Shown in pieces: positions 1-9,279 of a DNA stretch of 64,000 bases. The notes under the pieces were generated by a model. That model did not search any database, was not told the DNA's origin, and saw only the letters and a program-made list of their open reading frames with translations. Every line of letters starts with the position of its first letter. Positions within the stretch are counted from its first letter, which is position 1. Source of the DNA: Flavobacteriaceae bacterium (lineage in GTDB: Bacteria > Bacteroidota > Bacteroidia > Flavobacteriales > Flavobacteriaceae); contig QXZA01000018.1 in NCBI GenBank assembly GCA_009886625.1, positions 62,001 through 126,000 of the forward strand, read 5' to 3'. Position numbers and translations under genes: made by a program.

Positions 1-1128
1 AAATTTGGTAAAGGAATGATAAATTTCATAGCGAAAGACAGTTCTTTTAGTGTGAAATTTGCGCCAAGAATTCAATCCCGTTATCAGGGTCAGTGGGATT
101 ATGATGGGGAGGATTATGGTGATGCTGATTTAAATTTTATAGTAAGAAGAGCCCGCTTAAAATTTGGAGGTTTTGCTTTTACTCCTAAATTGAAATATAA
201 GATGGAATTAGGTCTTTCTAATCGAGATATTTCAGGAGCTAGTATCTATAATAGAAATACTCCACGTTATATACTCGATGCCGTTATCATGTGGAATTTC
301 CATGAAAATTTTGAGTTATGGGCAGGTCAAACCAAACTGCCAGGAAACATTGAACGTGTAGTGTCTTCTGCAAATTTACAATTAATTGATCGTTCCTTAT
401 TAAACAGTAAGTTCAACATTGACCGTGATATGGGAGTTCAGTTGCGCCACAAAACAAAATGGGGTGGGAACTTTATAACACGGGAAAAATTTTCTATATC
501 ACAGGGTGAGGGGAGAAATGTTACGGTAGGAAATCTAGGAGGACTTCAATATACTTCAAGATTAGAATTACTTCCTTTTGGGGAATTTTCGTCAAAAGGA
601 GACTACTCTCAAGGAGATTTAAAACGTGAGAAATCAATAAAAGCGATGTTTGGTTTTACTTATGACATCAACAACAATGCAGTAAAAAACCGAAGTAATA
701 TGGGTTCATATATGACTCAAGTAGACGGTGGACTATTTGAAACTGATATTGAAACGGTCTTCATAGATGGTGTAATAAAATATAATGGTTTTGCCTTAAC
801 CGGTGAATACGCCAATAGAAATGCAGAGACCATAGAAGCACTTGAAGCAAACGGCAGAACTAAAACAGGTGCTGTAGTTGGGGCAGGTTCTGCTATCAAC
901 TTTCAAGGGAGTTATCTGTTCAAAAACAACGTGGAGATGACCTTGCGTTATACAAATGTTGACTTTAAAGAAGTAACACGGTTATCTGATTTAAAACAAA
1001 TCACATACGGAATATCAAAATATGTTGTAGGACATAGTCTCAAAATTCAAGCAGATTTGACTTTTTCTCAGTCTGACGCCACAAGAGATTATGTGCTTTT
1101 TAGAACAGGTTTTGACCTTCATTTTTAA
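1..1128 (+). CDS. Phosphate-selective porin (OprP/OprO family), 5'-truncated by window edge
   Basis: The reading frame is open from base 1, and the first ATG (16) lies inside what looks like mature barrel sequence. The true start and signal peptide are therefore upstream of the window. The visible 375 codons alternate short polar turns and aromatic-rich beta strands and end in an aromatic-hydrophobic C-terminus (Asp-Leu-His-Phe), typical of an outer-membrane barrel. The sequence resembles the phosphate-selective porin O and P family, which forms anion-selective pores. A PiT phosphate permease starts 57 bases downstream on the same strand, which supports a role in phosphate entry and probable co-transcription. 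The family call is by recognition of the sequence. Substrate selectivity is inferred from context. Confidence 0.8.
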   Translation, partial: KFGKGMINFIAKDSSFSVKFAPRIQSRYQGQWDYDGEDYGDADLNFIVRRARLKFGGFAFTPKLKYKMELGLSNRDISGASIYNRNTPRYILDAVIMWNFHENFELWAGQTKLPGNIERVVSSANLQLIDRSLLNSKFNIDRDMGVQLRHKTKWGGNFITREKFSISQGEGRNVTVGNLGGLQYTSRLELLPFGEFSSKGDYSQGDLKREKSIKAMFGFTYDINNNAVKNRSNMGSYMTQVDGGLFETDIETVFIDGVIKYNGFALTGEYANRNAETIEALEANGRTKTGAVVGAGSAINFQGSYLFKNNVEMTLRYTNVDFKEVTRLSDLKQITYGISKYVVGHSLKIQADLTFSQSDATRDYVLFRTGFDLHF

Positions 1129-1185
1129 TATTTTAATAACATAACAACACAAAATTAAACGAATCTTTACTTAAATTAATTTTTC

Positions 1186-3426
1186 ATGGACAATATATAT
1201 TTGTTAATGTTAGTGGCACTTGCTTTACTTGCAGTAGTTGACATTGTTGTGGGAGTCAGTAATGACGCAATCAATTTTTTAAACTCTGCTATTGGTTCAA
1301 AAGCTATTTCACTAAGAACAATAATGATCGTAGCAAGTTTAGGAATTTTTATTGGAGCCGTATTTTCAAGTGGAATGATGGAAGTAGCTCGGAAAGGTAT
1401 TTTCAATCCTGGATCTTTTTATTTTGATGAAATTATGGTCATTTTTATGGCGGTAATTATTACAGATATCTTGTTGCTTGATTTCTTTAATACTTTAGGT
1501 TTACCCACTTCTACTACAGTGTCTATTGTATTTAATCTTTTGGGAGCGTCTATTGTTATGTCACTTATTAAAATAGGTGCTTCGGATTCAGAAACTATAG
1601 CAGATTTAAGTAATTATATCAATACAGATAAAGCGATAACTATTATCAGCGGTATATTACTATCAGTTGTCATTGCCTTTTCAGTGGGGGCCTTTGTTCA
1701 GTGGATATCCAGAGTAATTTTTACATTTCAATTTGAGAAAAAAATTAAAAATTTTGGTGCTTTTTTTGGAGGAATTGCTCTTACTTCAATCACTTATTTT
1801 ATATTCATTAAAGGACTGAAAGGCACACCATATTACAAAGATTTATCTGGGATTTTAAAGAGTAATGAGATCTTAGTTGTCTTAGTCGCCTTCATTATTT
1901 TTACAATTTTTTCTTATTTGTTTCAGAAAATTTCACAGAAGAGCATCTTGCTTGTCATCATATTGGTGGGGACTTTTGGTTTGGCTTTGGCTTTTTCAGG
2001 TAATGATTTGGTAAACTTTATTGGAGTCACAATGGCAGCATACCATTCATATGAAGCGTGGAGTGTTTCAGGTATTGATCCTTCTCTGTTCTCAATGGAA
2101 GTCCTCGATAAAAAAGTACCAGCAGAACCTCTTTTATTATTTATAGCAGGAGGAATTATGGTGGTAACATTATGGTTTTCAAAAAAAGCAAAGTCTGTAG
2201 CGGAGACAGAAATTGGTCTTTCTAGACAAAATGATACGCATGAAAAATTTAAACCAAATTTAGTTTCAAGAGGGCTTGTGAATGTCTTTTTTGGATTGTC
2301 TTCAGCCTTTAGTTCTGTCATGCCCAATTCTTTAAAAGATAAAATTGAGAAAAGTTATGAGAGACAAAGTGCATTTTTGATCACTAAAGATCAGAGTATC
2401 AATGCACCTGCTTTTGACATGATTAGAGCTTCTGTAAACCTCATGGTAGCAGGAGTTTTGATATCCATTGCCACAGCAATGAAATTACCGTTGTCTACTA
2501 CTTATGTAACTTTTATGGTAGCTATGGGAACTTCGCTAGCAGATAGAGCATGGGGAAGAGAAAGTGCTGTATATCGTGTGGCAGGAGTGGTTAATGTTAT
2601 TGGAGGTTGGTTCCTTACAGCATTGGCAGCCCTCGCAGCTTCTGGAGTAGTGGTCTTCTTAATCCAATGGAACAAAGTGACCATGATACCTGTTTTATTG
2701 CTTTTGACGATTATTTTACTAGTGAGAAATTTTATTGCTCATAAAAATAAAACAACCAAGGTAAATCCCAAGCAATTAAAGAAATCAGAGAGTAGTACTG
2801 TACAAGGAATCATTATAGAAAGTGCAGATAATATTGTAAATGTTATTTCAAGAACTGATAAAATTTATGCTAATTTTTTAAAGGGTCTTTCAACTCAAAA
2901 CTCAGATTTGCTTAAAAAGAGTAAAAAAGGGGTGGCCAAATTAGATAGTGAGATTGAAGAATTACGTGATAATATTTTCTTCTTTATCAAAAAATTGGAT
3001 GAGACTAGTGTAAGGGGAAGTAATTTTTATATCACCATTTTAGCGAATCTGACAGACATCGCACAATCTCTTGATTTTATTTCAAAAAAGAGTTATAAGC
3101 ATGTTAACAATCAACATCAAAAATTGAAATTTAATCAATTTAAAGATCTTAAGGAGATTGAAGACCGTTTAGCACACTTGTACAAAGAGATAATAGATGT
3201 TTTTATGAGTAGAAAATTCGAAAGAATCTCTTTTATCATTGCTCAAAAAGAAGAGTTGGGTTCTTTTATTTCTGAAAAAATTGATGCTCAAATTGATCGG
3301 ACACGAACAGAAGAATCTAGTCCAAAAAACACAACTTTGTATTTTAATATATTACTGGAAACCAAAGATTTATTAAATAGTATAATGTCTTTGATGGATG
3401 AGTATTACATTAGTTATAAAAAATAA
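1186..3426 (+). CDS. PiT-family inorganic phosphate transporter with C-terminal PhoU-like domain
   Basis: A 746-residue inner-membrane permease. The N-terminal part carries the PiT hallmark Gly-x-x-Asn-Asp-Ala (GVSNDAINF, about residues 24-32), followed by LPTSTTVS near 108. The second half of the internal repeat has LPLSTTYV near residue 430. About ten to twelve hydrophobic segments extend to about residue 530. From about 545 to the end the protein is charged and helical, resembling a PhoU/DUF47 domain. Classical PiT permeases are about 400-500 residues, so this is the longer fused form. Phosphate enters by ion symport. It lies 57 bases after the porin gene and is followed by a strong terminator. 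The ATG at 1186 gives a normal first membrane segment. Confidence 0.9.
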   Translation: MDNIYLLMLVALALLAVVDIVVGVSNDAINFLNSAIGSKAISLRTIMIVASLGIFIGAVFSSGMMEVARKGIFNPGSFYFDEIMVIFMAVIITDILLLDFFNTLGLPTSTTVSIVFNLLGASIVMSLIKIGASDSETIADLSNYINTDKAITIISGILLSVVIAFSVGAFVQWISRVIFTFQFEKKIKNFGAFFGGIALTSITYFIFIKGLKGTPYYKDLSGILKSNEILVVLVAFIIFTIFSYLFQKISQKSILLVIILVGTFGLALAFSGNDLVNFIGVTMAAYHSYEAWSVSGIDPSLFSMEVLDKKVPAEPLLLFIAGGIMVVTLWFSKKAKSVAETEIGLSRQNDTHEKFKPNLVSRGLVNVFFGLSSAFSSVMPNSLKDKIEKSYERQSAFLITKDQSINAPAFDMIRASVNLMVAGVLISIATAMKLPLSTTYVTFMVAMGTSLADRAWGRESAVYRVAGVVNVIGGWFLTALAALAASGVVVFLIQWNKVTMIPVLLLLTIILLVRNFIAHKNKTTKVNPKQLKKSESSTVQGIIIESADNIVNVISRTDKIYANFLKGLSTQNSDLLKKSKKGVAKLDSEIEELRDNIFFFIKKLDETSVRGSNFYITILANLTDIAQSLDFISKKSYKHVNNQHQKLKFNQFKDLKEIEDRLAHLYKEIIDVFMSRKFERISFIIAQKEELGSFISEKIDAQIDRTRTEESSPKNTTLYFNILLETKDLLNSIMSLMDEYYISYKK

Positions 3427-3445
3427 GTATTAAAATATAATTTAT

Positions 3446-3478
3446 AAAAAAAGGGGTTCCAACGGAACTCCTTTTTTT
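3446..3478. terminator. Bidirectional intrinsic terminator between convergent genes
   Basis: An A-run, then GGGGTTCC, a short loop, GGAACTCC and a run of seven T. The stem has one G-U pair. Both strands end in a U-tract, so the hairpin can stop transcription from the PiT gene (plus) and from the TonB-dependent receptor gene (minus), which converge here. Confidence 0.85.
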
Positions 3479-3503
3479 AATTTCTAAATTATAGAAATTC
3501 ACA

Positions 3504-6335
3504 TCAAAAACGAATAGCATATCCTAATGAAAATAGACGTCCTACATTACGTAATTTAAAATATTGACTTTCGTTATTAAAGCCTTCAAATCGACTTTCT
3601 CGTTCGTCATTTAATAAATTTGTTATTTTAAAAGTAAGAGATCGATTTCCTTTAAATTGCTTAATTAAATTAAAGTTTAAGCTATTAAATGGCATGGTGT
3701 AAACATCAGGGTAAAAGCCATCTCCAACTACCTCCAACGTTTTTCCTTGAACATTGAAATACAAACCAATTTGTACGTTTTTTTCTTGATTATTATAATC
3801 TAAGCCGGTATTGATTAAATAAGGTGATTGACCCTGTAACGGTCTGGAGGAGCCTATAGTTTGTCCCTCCCTTAATCCTAAGGTTCTTAATTTCAACTCA
3901 TCCTCACTATACTTTTCATCAGAAATAATATAGGAACCGTTAAAGTTGAAAACTACATTCCTTACACTTGGAAAGAGCGAATTAATATTGCGTCTCAATT
4001 CTAATTCAACTCCAAATACAGTAGCGTTTTCAAGGTTTAGCGGAGTGTAATTTGAAGTAGAAGCCGCTACAAATCCAATTTCAATGGGATCCGTTAAGTT
4101 TTTATAAAAAGCACTAAATGCAAATAGTTGTGCCTTTTCTCCAAAAGCTTCGTATCGAACATCAAAATTATCAATATAAGTAGGCCTAATATTGATATTA
4201 CCAATAAAGAATAAGTTGGATAGTGGATCGTATATTTCTGCGATAGAAGCTTCTTTAAAACTTGGTCTAGCAGTAGTCAATGAATAAGCAAAGCGTAAAT
4301 TATGATTTTCTTTTAGACTGTAGATGAAATTTAAAGAAGGAAAAAGGTTGCTTTTATTTATAATTTTCTGATTGTCATAGATTTGACCCAACTGACTGTT
4401 TTCTCCCGTATAAAGCACTTGATAGTTTTCAAACCTAAACCCTAGGATGGATTTAAGTTTTTCAGAAATATTAAATTCGTTTGAGACATAAGCTGCTAGG
4501 TTAAATTGTTTCGAATTGAATAAATTAGCATCCTGTCGAATAGTGGTTTGTGGATTGATATATGATCCATCAGGATTTGATGGTCCAATAATATTGTTGG
4601 GATTAAACAGTTGGTTAGGATCTCCGGCATAATTTGACCAATCTTGCTCGGAGGTGTAGGTAGAGCTCACGGAGTATTGAGCAATTGAGAAATCTCGTTC
4701 TTTTTGTGAACGATATATTCCAAATTTAAGTACGGCATTTGATCCTAAAAATTGAATTCTTTTTGTTGCATCTAGTTTTGAAACAAGATTATTTTCATCA
4801 AGTGTTCTCCAAATTCTTTTAGGTTCCGTATTTTCCTGAAAACTGAAGACACCTTCTTCATCTTGGAAAGTAGTATTTCTGACATCCTTGTCATGAACCT
4901 TTGCTAAGGTTCCCGACAGAGTCCACTCGACTTTAAAATCTACTTCTGAAAAATTATGCAAGCCAGAAAGTATTCCATTTGAAATACTTCTTTCTGTATA
5001 TTCTAAATTATATTTATTAAAATCAATAAAGTCAGAAAAACGTGTCAGTTGTCTAAAACTTCCTGAAGTGCTTTCACCATTTTGTATGTGAAGGGCATTA
5101 AATTTAATTTTAGTGGAAGCAGATTTATAGGTTGTTCCTAGTAATACATTTGCAATCACATTTTGGTTTCCTATGGTTCCTGATTGAATTCGATTTTCTT
5201 CAAATTCATACACCTCTTTATTTGGACTGAAGTTGTAGATATTGTTTTGAGCATTTTCAAAAACAGACTGTTGATTTTTATACGAGAGTGATCCCAAGAT
5301 TCCAATTGATTCGTCTTCTCCAAATTTGAATTGGTTTCCATAGGAAATACCAAAGCCATAATTTAAATCACTAGTTCCAAGCTCAGGAGCCATTTGGGGG
5401 CTGAATTGATTTGCGATCTTATTAATAGTGGAAAGTCCCTCTTGTGTTTGATTGAAACGGGGGTCAAACGTATTGCCCAAAAAGCTATTTGCAATTTTAT
5501 TTTTTCGTATTCCATCATCAAAACCTAAAAAATCGGTTTGACTCCTTTTGTCACTTAAATAGTTTGAATTGAAATGCATGTCAGGGTTATATGCAGTGCT
5601 TACTGAAACAGAAAATTCTTCTTGATTTGGAAATTCTTTAGTTACAATATCAATAACCCCTCCTGTAAAGTCAGCAGGTAAATCTGCTCGTGCTGATTTT
5701 ATTACTAACACATTTGAGAGCATATTGGTTGGGAATAAATCCATTTGTATCGTATTTCGGTCTGGATCGAGTCCAGGGATATCTACTCCATTTAGAATAG
5801 ATTTTGAATAACGATCACCTAAACCCCTCACATACACATATTTTCCCCCTTGAACAGAAACACCAGGAACACTTTTGATGGCAGATGCGATATTGCTTGC
5901 TCCAATTTTTTTGAAGGCTTGAGCAGAAATTCCATCCAACAAACTGGCTGATTTTTTTTGAATTTCAAGTACTGAAGTTTCTGTATTTCTTCTTGCTTCA
6001 ACTGTTACTATCACCTCATCTAATCCTTCGGCTGCACTATTTAAAACCACATCTGTAGTGGTGTAATTATCGCCATTAACAATGATGTTAGTGATCTCTT
6101 TTGTTTCATAGCCTACATAGGAGAAAACAAGTGTGTAGGTACCAGCACTTAATTCAAAGGCATATTTACCATCAAAGTCTGAGGTTATTCCATCTCCTGT
6201 TTCTTTCACTAAAATATTAGCAAAAGGGAGAGGCTCATTAAAGTCACCATCAATTAAGGTTCCTGAAATACCTTGTTGAGAATAGGTGATAAAACTGAAA
6301 AGTAAAATAAAAAAGAAAAAGTGAAATTGTTTCAT
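3504..6335 (-). CDS. TonB-dependent outer-membrane receptor with carboxypeptidase-regulatory-like domain
   Basis: 943 residues. A signal peptide of about 19 residues ends at ITYSQQ. A CarboxypepD_reg-like domain follows (about 20-110; GTLIDGDFNEPLPFANILVK, FDGKYAF, VGYETKEI). The plug (about 110-235) contains VRGLGDRYSKSILNGVDIPG. A large beta barrel ends in an aromatic strand (GYAIRF). It lacks the SusC signature, and the partner gene is not SusD. It lies downstream of the lipoprotein gene at 6422-7738 on the same strand, 86 bases apart, so the two are probably co-expressed. Its placement next to porin and PiT genes suggests import of a phosphorus-containing ligand. That is inference; the sequence itself does not reveal the substrate. 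Confidence 0.85.
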   Translation of the reverse strand: MKQFHFFFFILLFSFITYSQQGISGTLIDGDFNEPLPFANILVKETGDGITSDFDGKYAFELSAGTYTLVFSYVGYETKEITNIIVNGDNYTTTDVVLNSAAEGLDEVIVTVEARRNTETSVLEIQKKSASLLDGISAQAFKKIGASNIASAIKSVPGVSVQGGKYVYVRGLGDRYSKSILNGVDIPGLDPDRNTIQMDLFPTNMLSNVLVIKSARADLPADFTGGVIDIVTKEFPNQEEFSVSVSTAYNPDMHFNSNYLSDKRSQTDFLGFDDGIRKNKIANSFLGNTFDPRFNQTQEGLSTINKIANQFSPQMAPELGTSDLNYGFGISYGNQFKFGEDESIGILGSLSYKNQQSVFENAQNNIYNFSPNKEVYEFEENRIQSGTIGNQNVIANVLLGTTYKSASTKIKFNALHIQNGESTSGSFRQLTRFSDFIDFNKYNLEYTERSISNGILSGLHNFSEVDFKVEWTLSGTLAKVHDKDVRNTTFQDEEGVFSFQENTEPKRIWRTLDENNLVSKLDATKRIQFLGSNAVLKFGIYRSQKERDFSIAQYSVSSTYTSEQDWSNYAGDPNQLFNPNNIIGPSNPDGSYINPQTTIRQDANLFNSKQFNLAAYVSNEFNISEKLKSILGFRFENYQVLYTGENSQLGQIYDNQKIINKSNLFPSLNFIYSLKENHNLRFAYSLTTARPSFKEASIAEIYDPLSNLFFIGNINIRPTYIDNFDVRYEAFGEKAQLFAFSAFYKNLTDPIEIGFVAASTSNYTPLNLENATVFGVELELRRNINSLFPSVRNVVFNFNGSYIISDEKYSEDELKLRTLGLREGQTIGSSRPLQGQSPYLINTGLDYNNQEKNVQIGLYFNVQGKTLEVVGDGFYPDVYTMPFNSLNFNLIKQFKGNRSLTFKITNLLNDERESRFEGFNNESQYFKLRNVGRLFSLGYAIRF

Positions 6336-6366
6336 TTAAGTTTTTTTGATCGATATATAAAATAGA

Positions 6367-6394
6367 AATTGCCCGAAAATTTTTTCGGGCAATT
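6367..6394 (-). terminator. Hairpin in the lipoprotein-receptor intergenic gap
   Basis: A perfect inverted repeat AATTGCCCGAAAA with its complement, separated by two to three bases, lies between the lipoprotein gene and the TonB receptor gene. On the minus strand it is followed by a moderately U-rich stretch. It could partially terminate, attenuate the downstream receptor, or stabilise the 3' end of the lipoprotein transcript. Confidence 0.55.
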
Positions 6395-6421
6395 GGTTTA
6401 ATTATTATTGTTGTTGTTTCT

Positions 6422-7738
6422 CTAACGATAGAAAAAAGTCCAGCTAAATTCTGATTTGTTCGTTATTCCTTCACCTTCTTCACTGCTGATTATTTGAGCA
6501 AATACTGAGACGTCATTTTCAAAAGAACTTTCGTCTGATTTATCGTCAAATATTTGGCTTAAAGTTTCGACATCCGAACAGACTAAACCATCCTTATCAC
6601 TAGGATACTGTATATTAATATTAGTAAAATTTAAATTTCCTGAGGTGTAACTTGCAGCATCTGCACTTGCATCTAATTCAACATCTTTACCTGCTGCAAA
6701 ATTTTTGAAAAGTATATTGATTAAATTTCCAGTTGCACCTTTTCTGAAATCAGCCATTTCACCATCTACACCTGAAGCATTACAATTAAGAGTTGCTCCA
6801 ACAACGGTTGTATTTTTTAGGGTAAAACTTCCTGGAGCTGAGCCTTCAGGACCATCTATTTCAAGACCATGATCGGATGCAGCTTCTAGGATGATATAAG
6901 CTCCATCAATTGTTCCTGCGTATCCTTGATCAATATCCAAAGCATCATCTCCTTGTCCCCAAATCAACAAGTTTGAAGCATTAACAGTACCTCCAAAAAA
7001 TTCGATCCCATCATCAACGTTGGCGATAACTTCAATATGATCAATTGTGGTTCCTGATCCAACTCCTCCAAGAGTCAAACCATTGATCTCATTTCCTTCT
7101 CCAATTTCAGCACCTCCATGACGGATGGAAACAAATTGTATTGTTCCTGAATTATCAGTTGGATCGATTCCTCCGTATAATCCATTAATATCAGAAGTTG
7201 GAATTCCCTCAATTTGAAGTTCAGTTACATCTCCAGCAAATGAGGATGGAGCTTTTCCAAGAATAATCAAACCACCCCAAAGCCCTCTTGATTCCACACT
7301 TAGTGAAGGACCATTACTAGGATAAGTTCCCCCTAGTAAAATATTGTCCGAAATCGATGTAAAGACGATAGGAGCTTCATTTGTTCCTAGAGCATTTAAT
7401 TTTGCACCTCTTGCAATAATAAGTGTTGAGGCATCGGCTCCTGTTCCAGCAGCGGCCTTAATGATCGTTCCAGCAGGAATTGTTAGCGTTACTCCTTCTG
7501 TAACAGCGACACGTCCTTTTAGTAACCAAATTTTGGATGCATCCAAGGTTAAATCAGAAGTGATGCTTCCTTCTAAAGTACTATCATTATAAGGATTAAC
7601 CTCTACCACGGTTTCAACTGTTTCAGTAACCGTTTCAATAACCGTAACATACTCAATGATTGGCTCTTCTTCTGAACAAGCTAAAAATAATGAAAGTAGT
7701 GTGAATAGAAATAAAAGTTTAAATTTAAATGTTCTCAT
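6422..7738 (-). CDS. Surface lipoprotein with beta-helix-like repeats, partner of TonB receptor
   Basis: 438 residues. The N-terminus is a lipoprotein signal peptide with lipobox LFLAC (Cys21), then an acidic EEEP stretch and a Val/Thr/Glu-rich linker. The body is Gly/Asn/Asp-rich with short hydrophobic strands (for example LTIPAGTIIKAA, GLTLGGVGSGTTIDHIEVI, GDDALDIDQGYAGTIDGAYI), which reads like a right-handed beta helix. Homologues in Bacteroidota are often carelessly labelled 'multidrug transporter'; nothing here supports that. It is first in a two-gene unit with the receptor downstream. I infer a ligand-binding or substrate-delivery role at the outer membrane, possibly for phosphorus compounds given the flanking porin and PiT genes. 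Function is unproven. Confidence 0.7.
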   Translation of the reverse strand: MRTFKFKLLFLFTLLSLFLACSEEEPIIEYVTVIETVTETVETVVEVNPYNDSTLEGSITSDLTLDASKIWLLKGRVAVTEGVTLTIPAGTIIKAAAGTGADASTLIIARGAKLNALGTNEAPIVFTSISDNILLGGTYPSNGPSLSVESRGLWGGLIILGKAPSSFAGDVTELQIEGIPTSDINGLYGGIDPTDNSGTIQFVSIRHGGAEIGEGNEINGLTLGGVGSGTTIDHIEVIANVDDGIEFFGGTVNASNLLIWGQGDDALDIDQGYAGTIDGAYIILEAASDHGLEIDGPEGSAPGSFTLKNTTVVGATLNCNASGVDGEMADFRKGATGNLINILFKNFAAGKDVELDASADAASYTSGNLNFTNINIQYPSDKDGLVCSDVETLSQIFDDKSDESSFENDVSVFAQIISSEEGEGITNKSEFSWTFFYR

Positions 7739-7824
7739 CTGTAAAATTTTAATTGTTGGTTTATATGGTGCTAAAGTATCCTGAGAATATCAACTCTGTT
7801 TTATCCTAAAGTTAATTTTACTTG

Positions 7825-7837
7825 CTTAATTATTAAG
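7825..7837. promoter_or_regulatory. Short palindrome in divergent lipoprotein/dgt promoter region
   Basis: CTTAAT-T-ATTAAG, six-base arms around one central base, lies in the 169-base divergent gap between the lipoprotein gene (minus) and dgt (plus). It is followed by GTTAAGG. It may be an operator, but AT-rich palindromes this short arise by chance. Confidence 0.2.
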
Positions 7838-7895
7838 TTAAGGTTATGAATGGCATTTTAATTTAAAGTTTAGTTAACATACTGTTTAAGAATGT

Positions 7896-7903
7896 TAGAT
7901 TTG
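7896..7903 (+). promoter_or_regulatory. -7 promoter element of dgt (TAGATTTG)
   Basis: TAGATTTG matches the Bacteroidota -7 consensus TAnnTTTG exactly. It ends only four bases before the dgt ATG at 7908, so transcription would start at or next to the start codon. No clear -33 TTG is seen. Confidence 0.5.
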
Positions 7904-7907
7904 TATC

Positions 7908-9227
7908 ATGAATTGGGAATCATTATTATCATTAAAACGCTTTGGTGACAGCAATAAACGACTAAGGATTGAACAGGACGATTTACGTCTAGGATTTGAA
8001 GTGGATTACGATCGAATTGTATTTTCAAACGCCTTTAGAAGTTTGCAAGATAAAACACAAGTCATTCCTTTTTCAAAAACCGATTTTGTACATACCCGTC
8101 TTACTCATAGTTTGGAAGTTTCTGTAGTAGGAAGAAGCCTAGGAAGAATTGCTGGAAAGGCAATATTAGAAAAGCATCCTCATCTTCAGGCAGCTTTAGG
8201 ATACCAGCCCAATGATTTTGGTGCAATTACTGCCGCAGCCGCATTAGCACATGATATCGGAAACCCACCTTTTGGGCATAGTGGAGAAAAAGCGATTGGA
8301 CATTTTTTTAAAACAGGTGGAGGCTCTATTTTCAAAAAAGAATTGAGTTCATTTGAGTTCCAAGATCTATGTGACTTTGAGGGAAATGCCAATGGACTTA
8401 AAATTTTAACAGAGTCACAAATAGGGACTCCAGGAGGATTACGTCTTAGTTATGCTACTTTGGGAGCCTTTATTAAATATCCAAAAGGGAGTTTACCAAT
8501 TAAACCCACAACTCATGTTGCAGATAAAAAATATGGATATTTTCAAGCACAAAAACCTTTTTTTGATGAATTAGTCGAAGAGCTTTCACTCCCTGTTCAA
8601 AAAGGCCCTGTACGTCACCCTTTAACCTATTTGGTTGAAGCAGCGGATGATATTTGTTACACAATCATTGATTTTGAAGATGGAATTAATTTGGGTTGGA
8701 TTTCTGAAGATTATGCTTTAGAGTATTTAATCAATTTAGTAAGAGATCAAATCGATTCCAAAAAGTATGCTCAATTGATACACAAGCCTCAGCGATTGAG
8801 TTATTTGAGAGCCCTAGCAATTAATAGTTTAATTCAAGATGCCGTCAAAATTTTCATTGCCAATGAAGAGGCTATTTTGGCAGGTACATTTGATCTTGCA
8901 CTTTTAGAAAAGAGTAAATACAAAGCACAGATTCAAGATATCATTACACTGAGTGTTAAAAATATTTACCAATCTAAAGAGGTGGTGCAGAAAGAGGTGG
9001 TAGGACATCGTGCGATTACAACTTTATTAAGCCATTACACCCATGCTGCAGTTAGACAATTTAAAGGGGCACCTAATTCTCACGATGAATTAATTTTATC
9101 CCTTGTGAGTGAGGGAACTCCTATTGTAGGTGAAACCCTTTACCAAACTCTTTTGAATGCAACTTGTTTTGTTGCGAGTTTGTCCGATGGTAAGGCATTG
9201 CGAATGGCGCAAGATATTGGAGGCTAA
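7908..9227 (+). CDS. dgt: Deoxyguanosinetriphosphate triphosphohydrolase (dGTPase, HD family)
   Basis: 439 residues. It hydrolyses dGTP to deoxyguanosine and tripolyphosphate in the cytoplasm, limiting the dGTP pool. The HD-superfamily metal site is visible: THSLEV around residue 67, then AHDIGNPPFGH about residue 115, and EAADDICYTIIDFEDG near 245 with the later Asp ligand. Length fits the bacterial family (about 430-500). The ATG at 7908 opens with MNWESLLSLKRFG, normal for the family. It is transcribed divergently from the lipoprotein gene. The metallophosphoesterase gene follows after 52 bases. The assignment is secure; nucleotide preference was not tested. Confidence 0.93.
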   Translation: MNWESLLSLKRFGDSNKRLRIEQDDLRLGFEVDYDRIVFSNAFRSLQDKTQVIPFSKTDFVHTRLTHSLEVSVVGRSLGRIAGKAILEKHPHLQAALGYQPNDFGAITAAAALAHDIGNPPFGHSGEKAIGHFFKTGGGSIFKKELSSFEFQDLCDFEGNANGLKILTESQIGTPGGLRLSYATLGAFIKYPKGSLPIKPTTHVADKKYGYFQAQKPFFDELVEELSLPVQKGPVRHPLTYLVEAADDICYTIIDFEDGINLGWISEDYALEYLINLVRDQIDSKKYAQLIHKPQRLSYLRALAINSLIQDAVKIFIANEEAILAGTFDLALLEKSKYKAQIQDIITLSVKNIYQSKEVVQKEVVGHRAITTLLSHYTHAAVRQFKGAPNSHDELILSLVSEGTPIVGETLYQTLLNATCFVASLSDGKALRMAQDIGG

Positions 9228-9279
9228 TTATCCCCTAGTTTTTTACACGAACTCATTACCTTTACAAAAAAAATAAACT

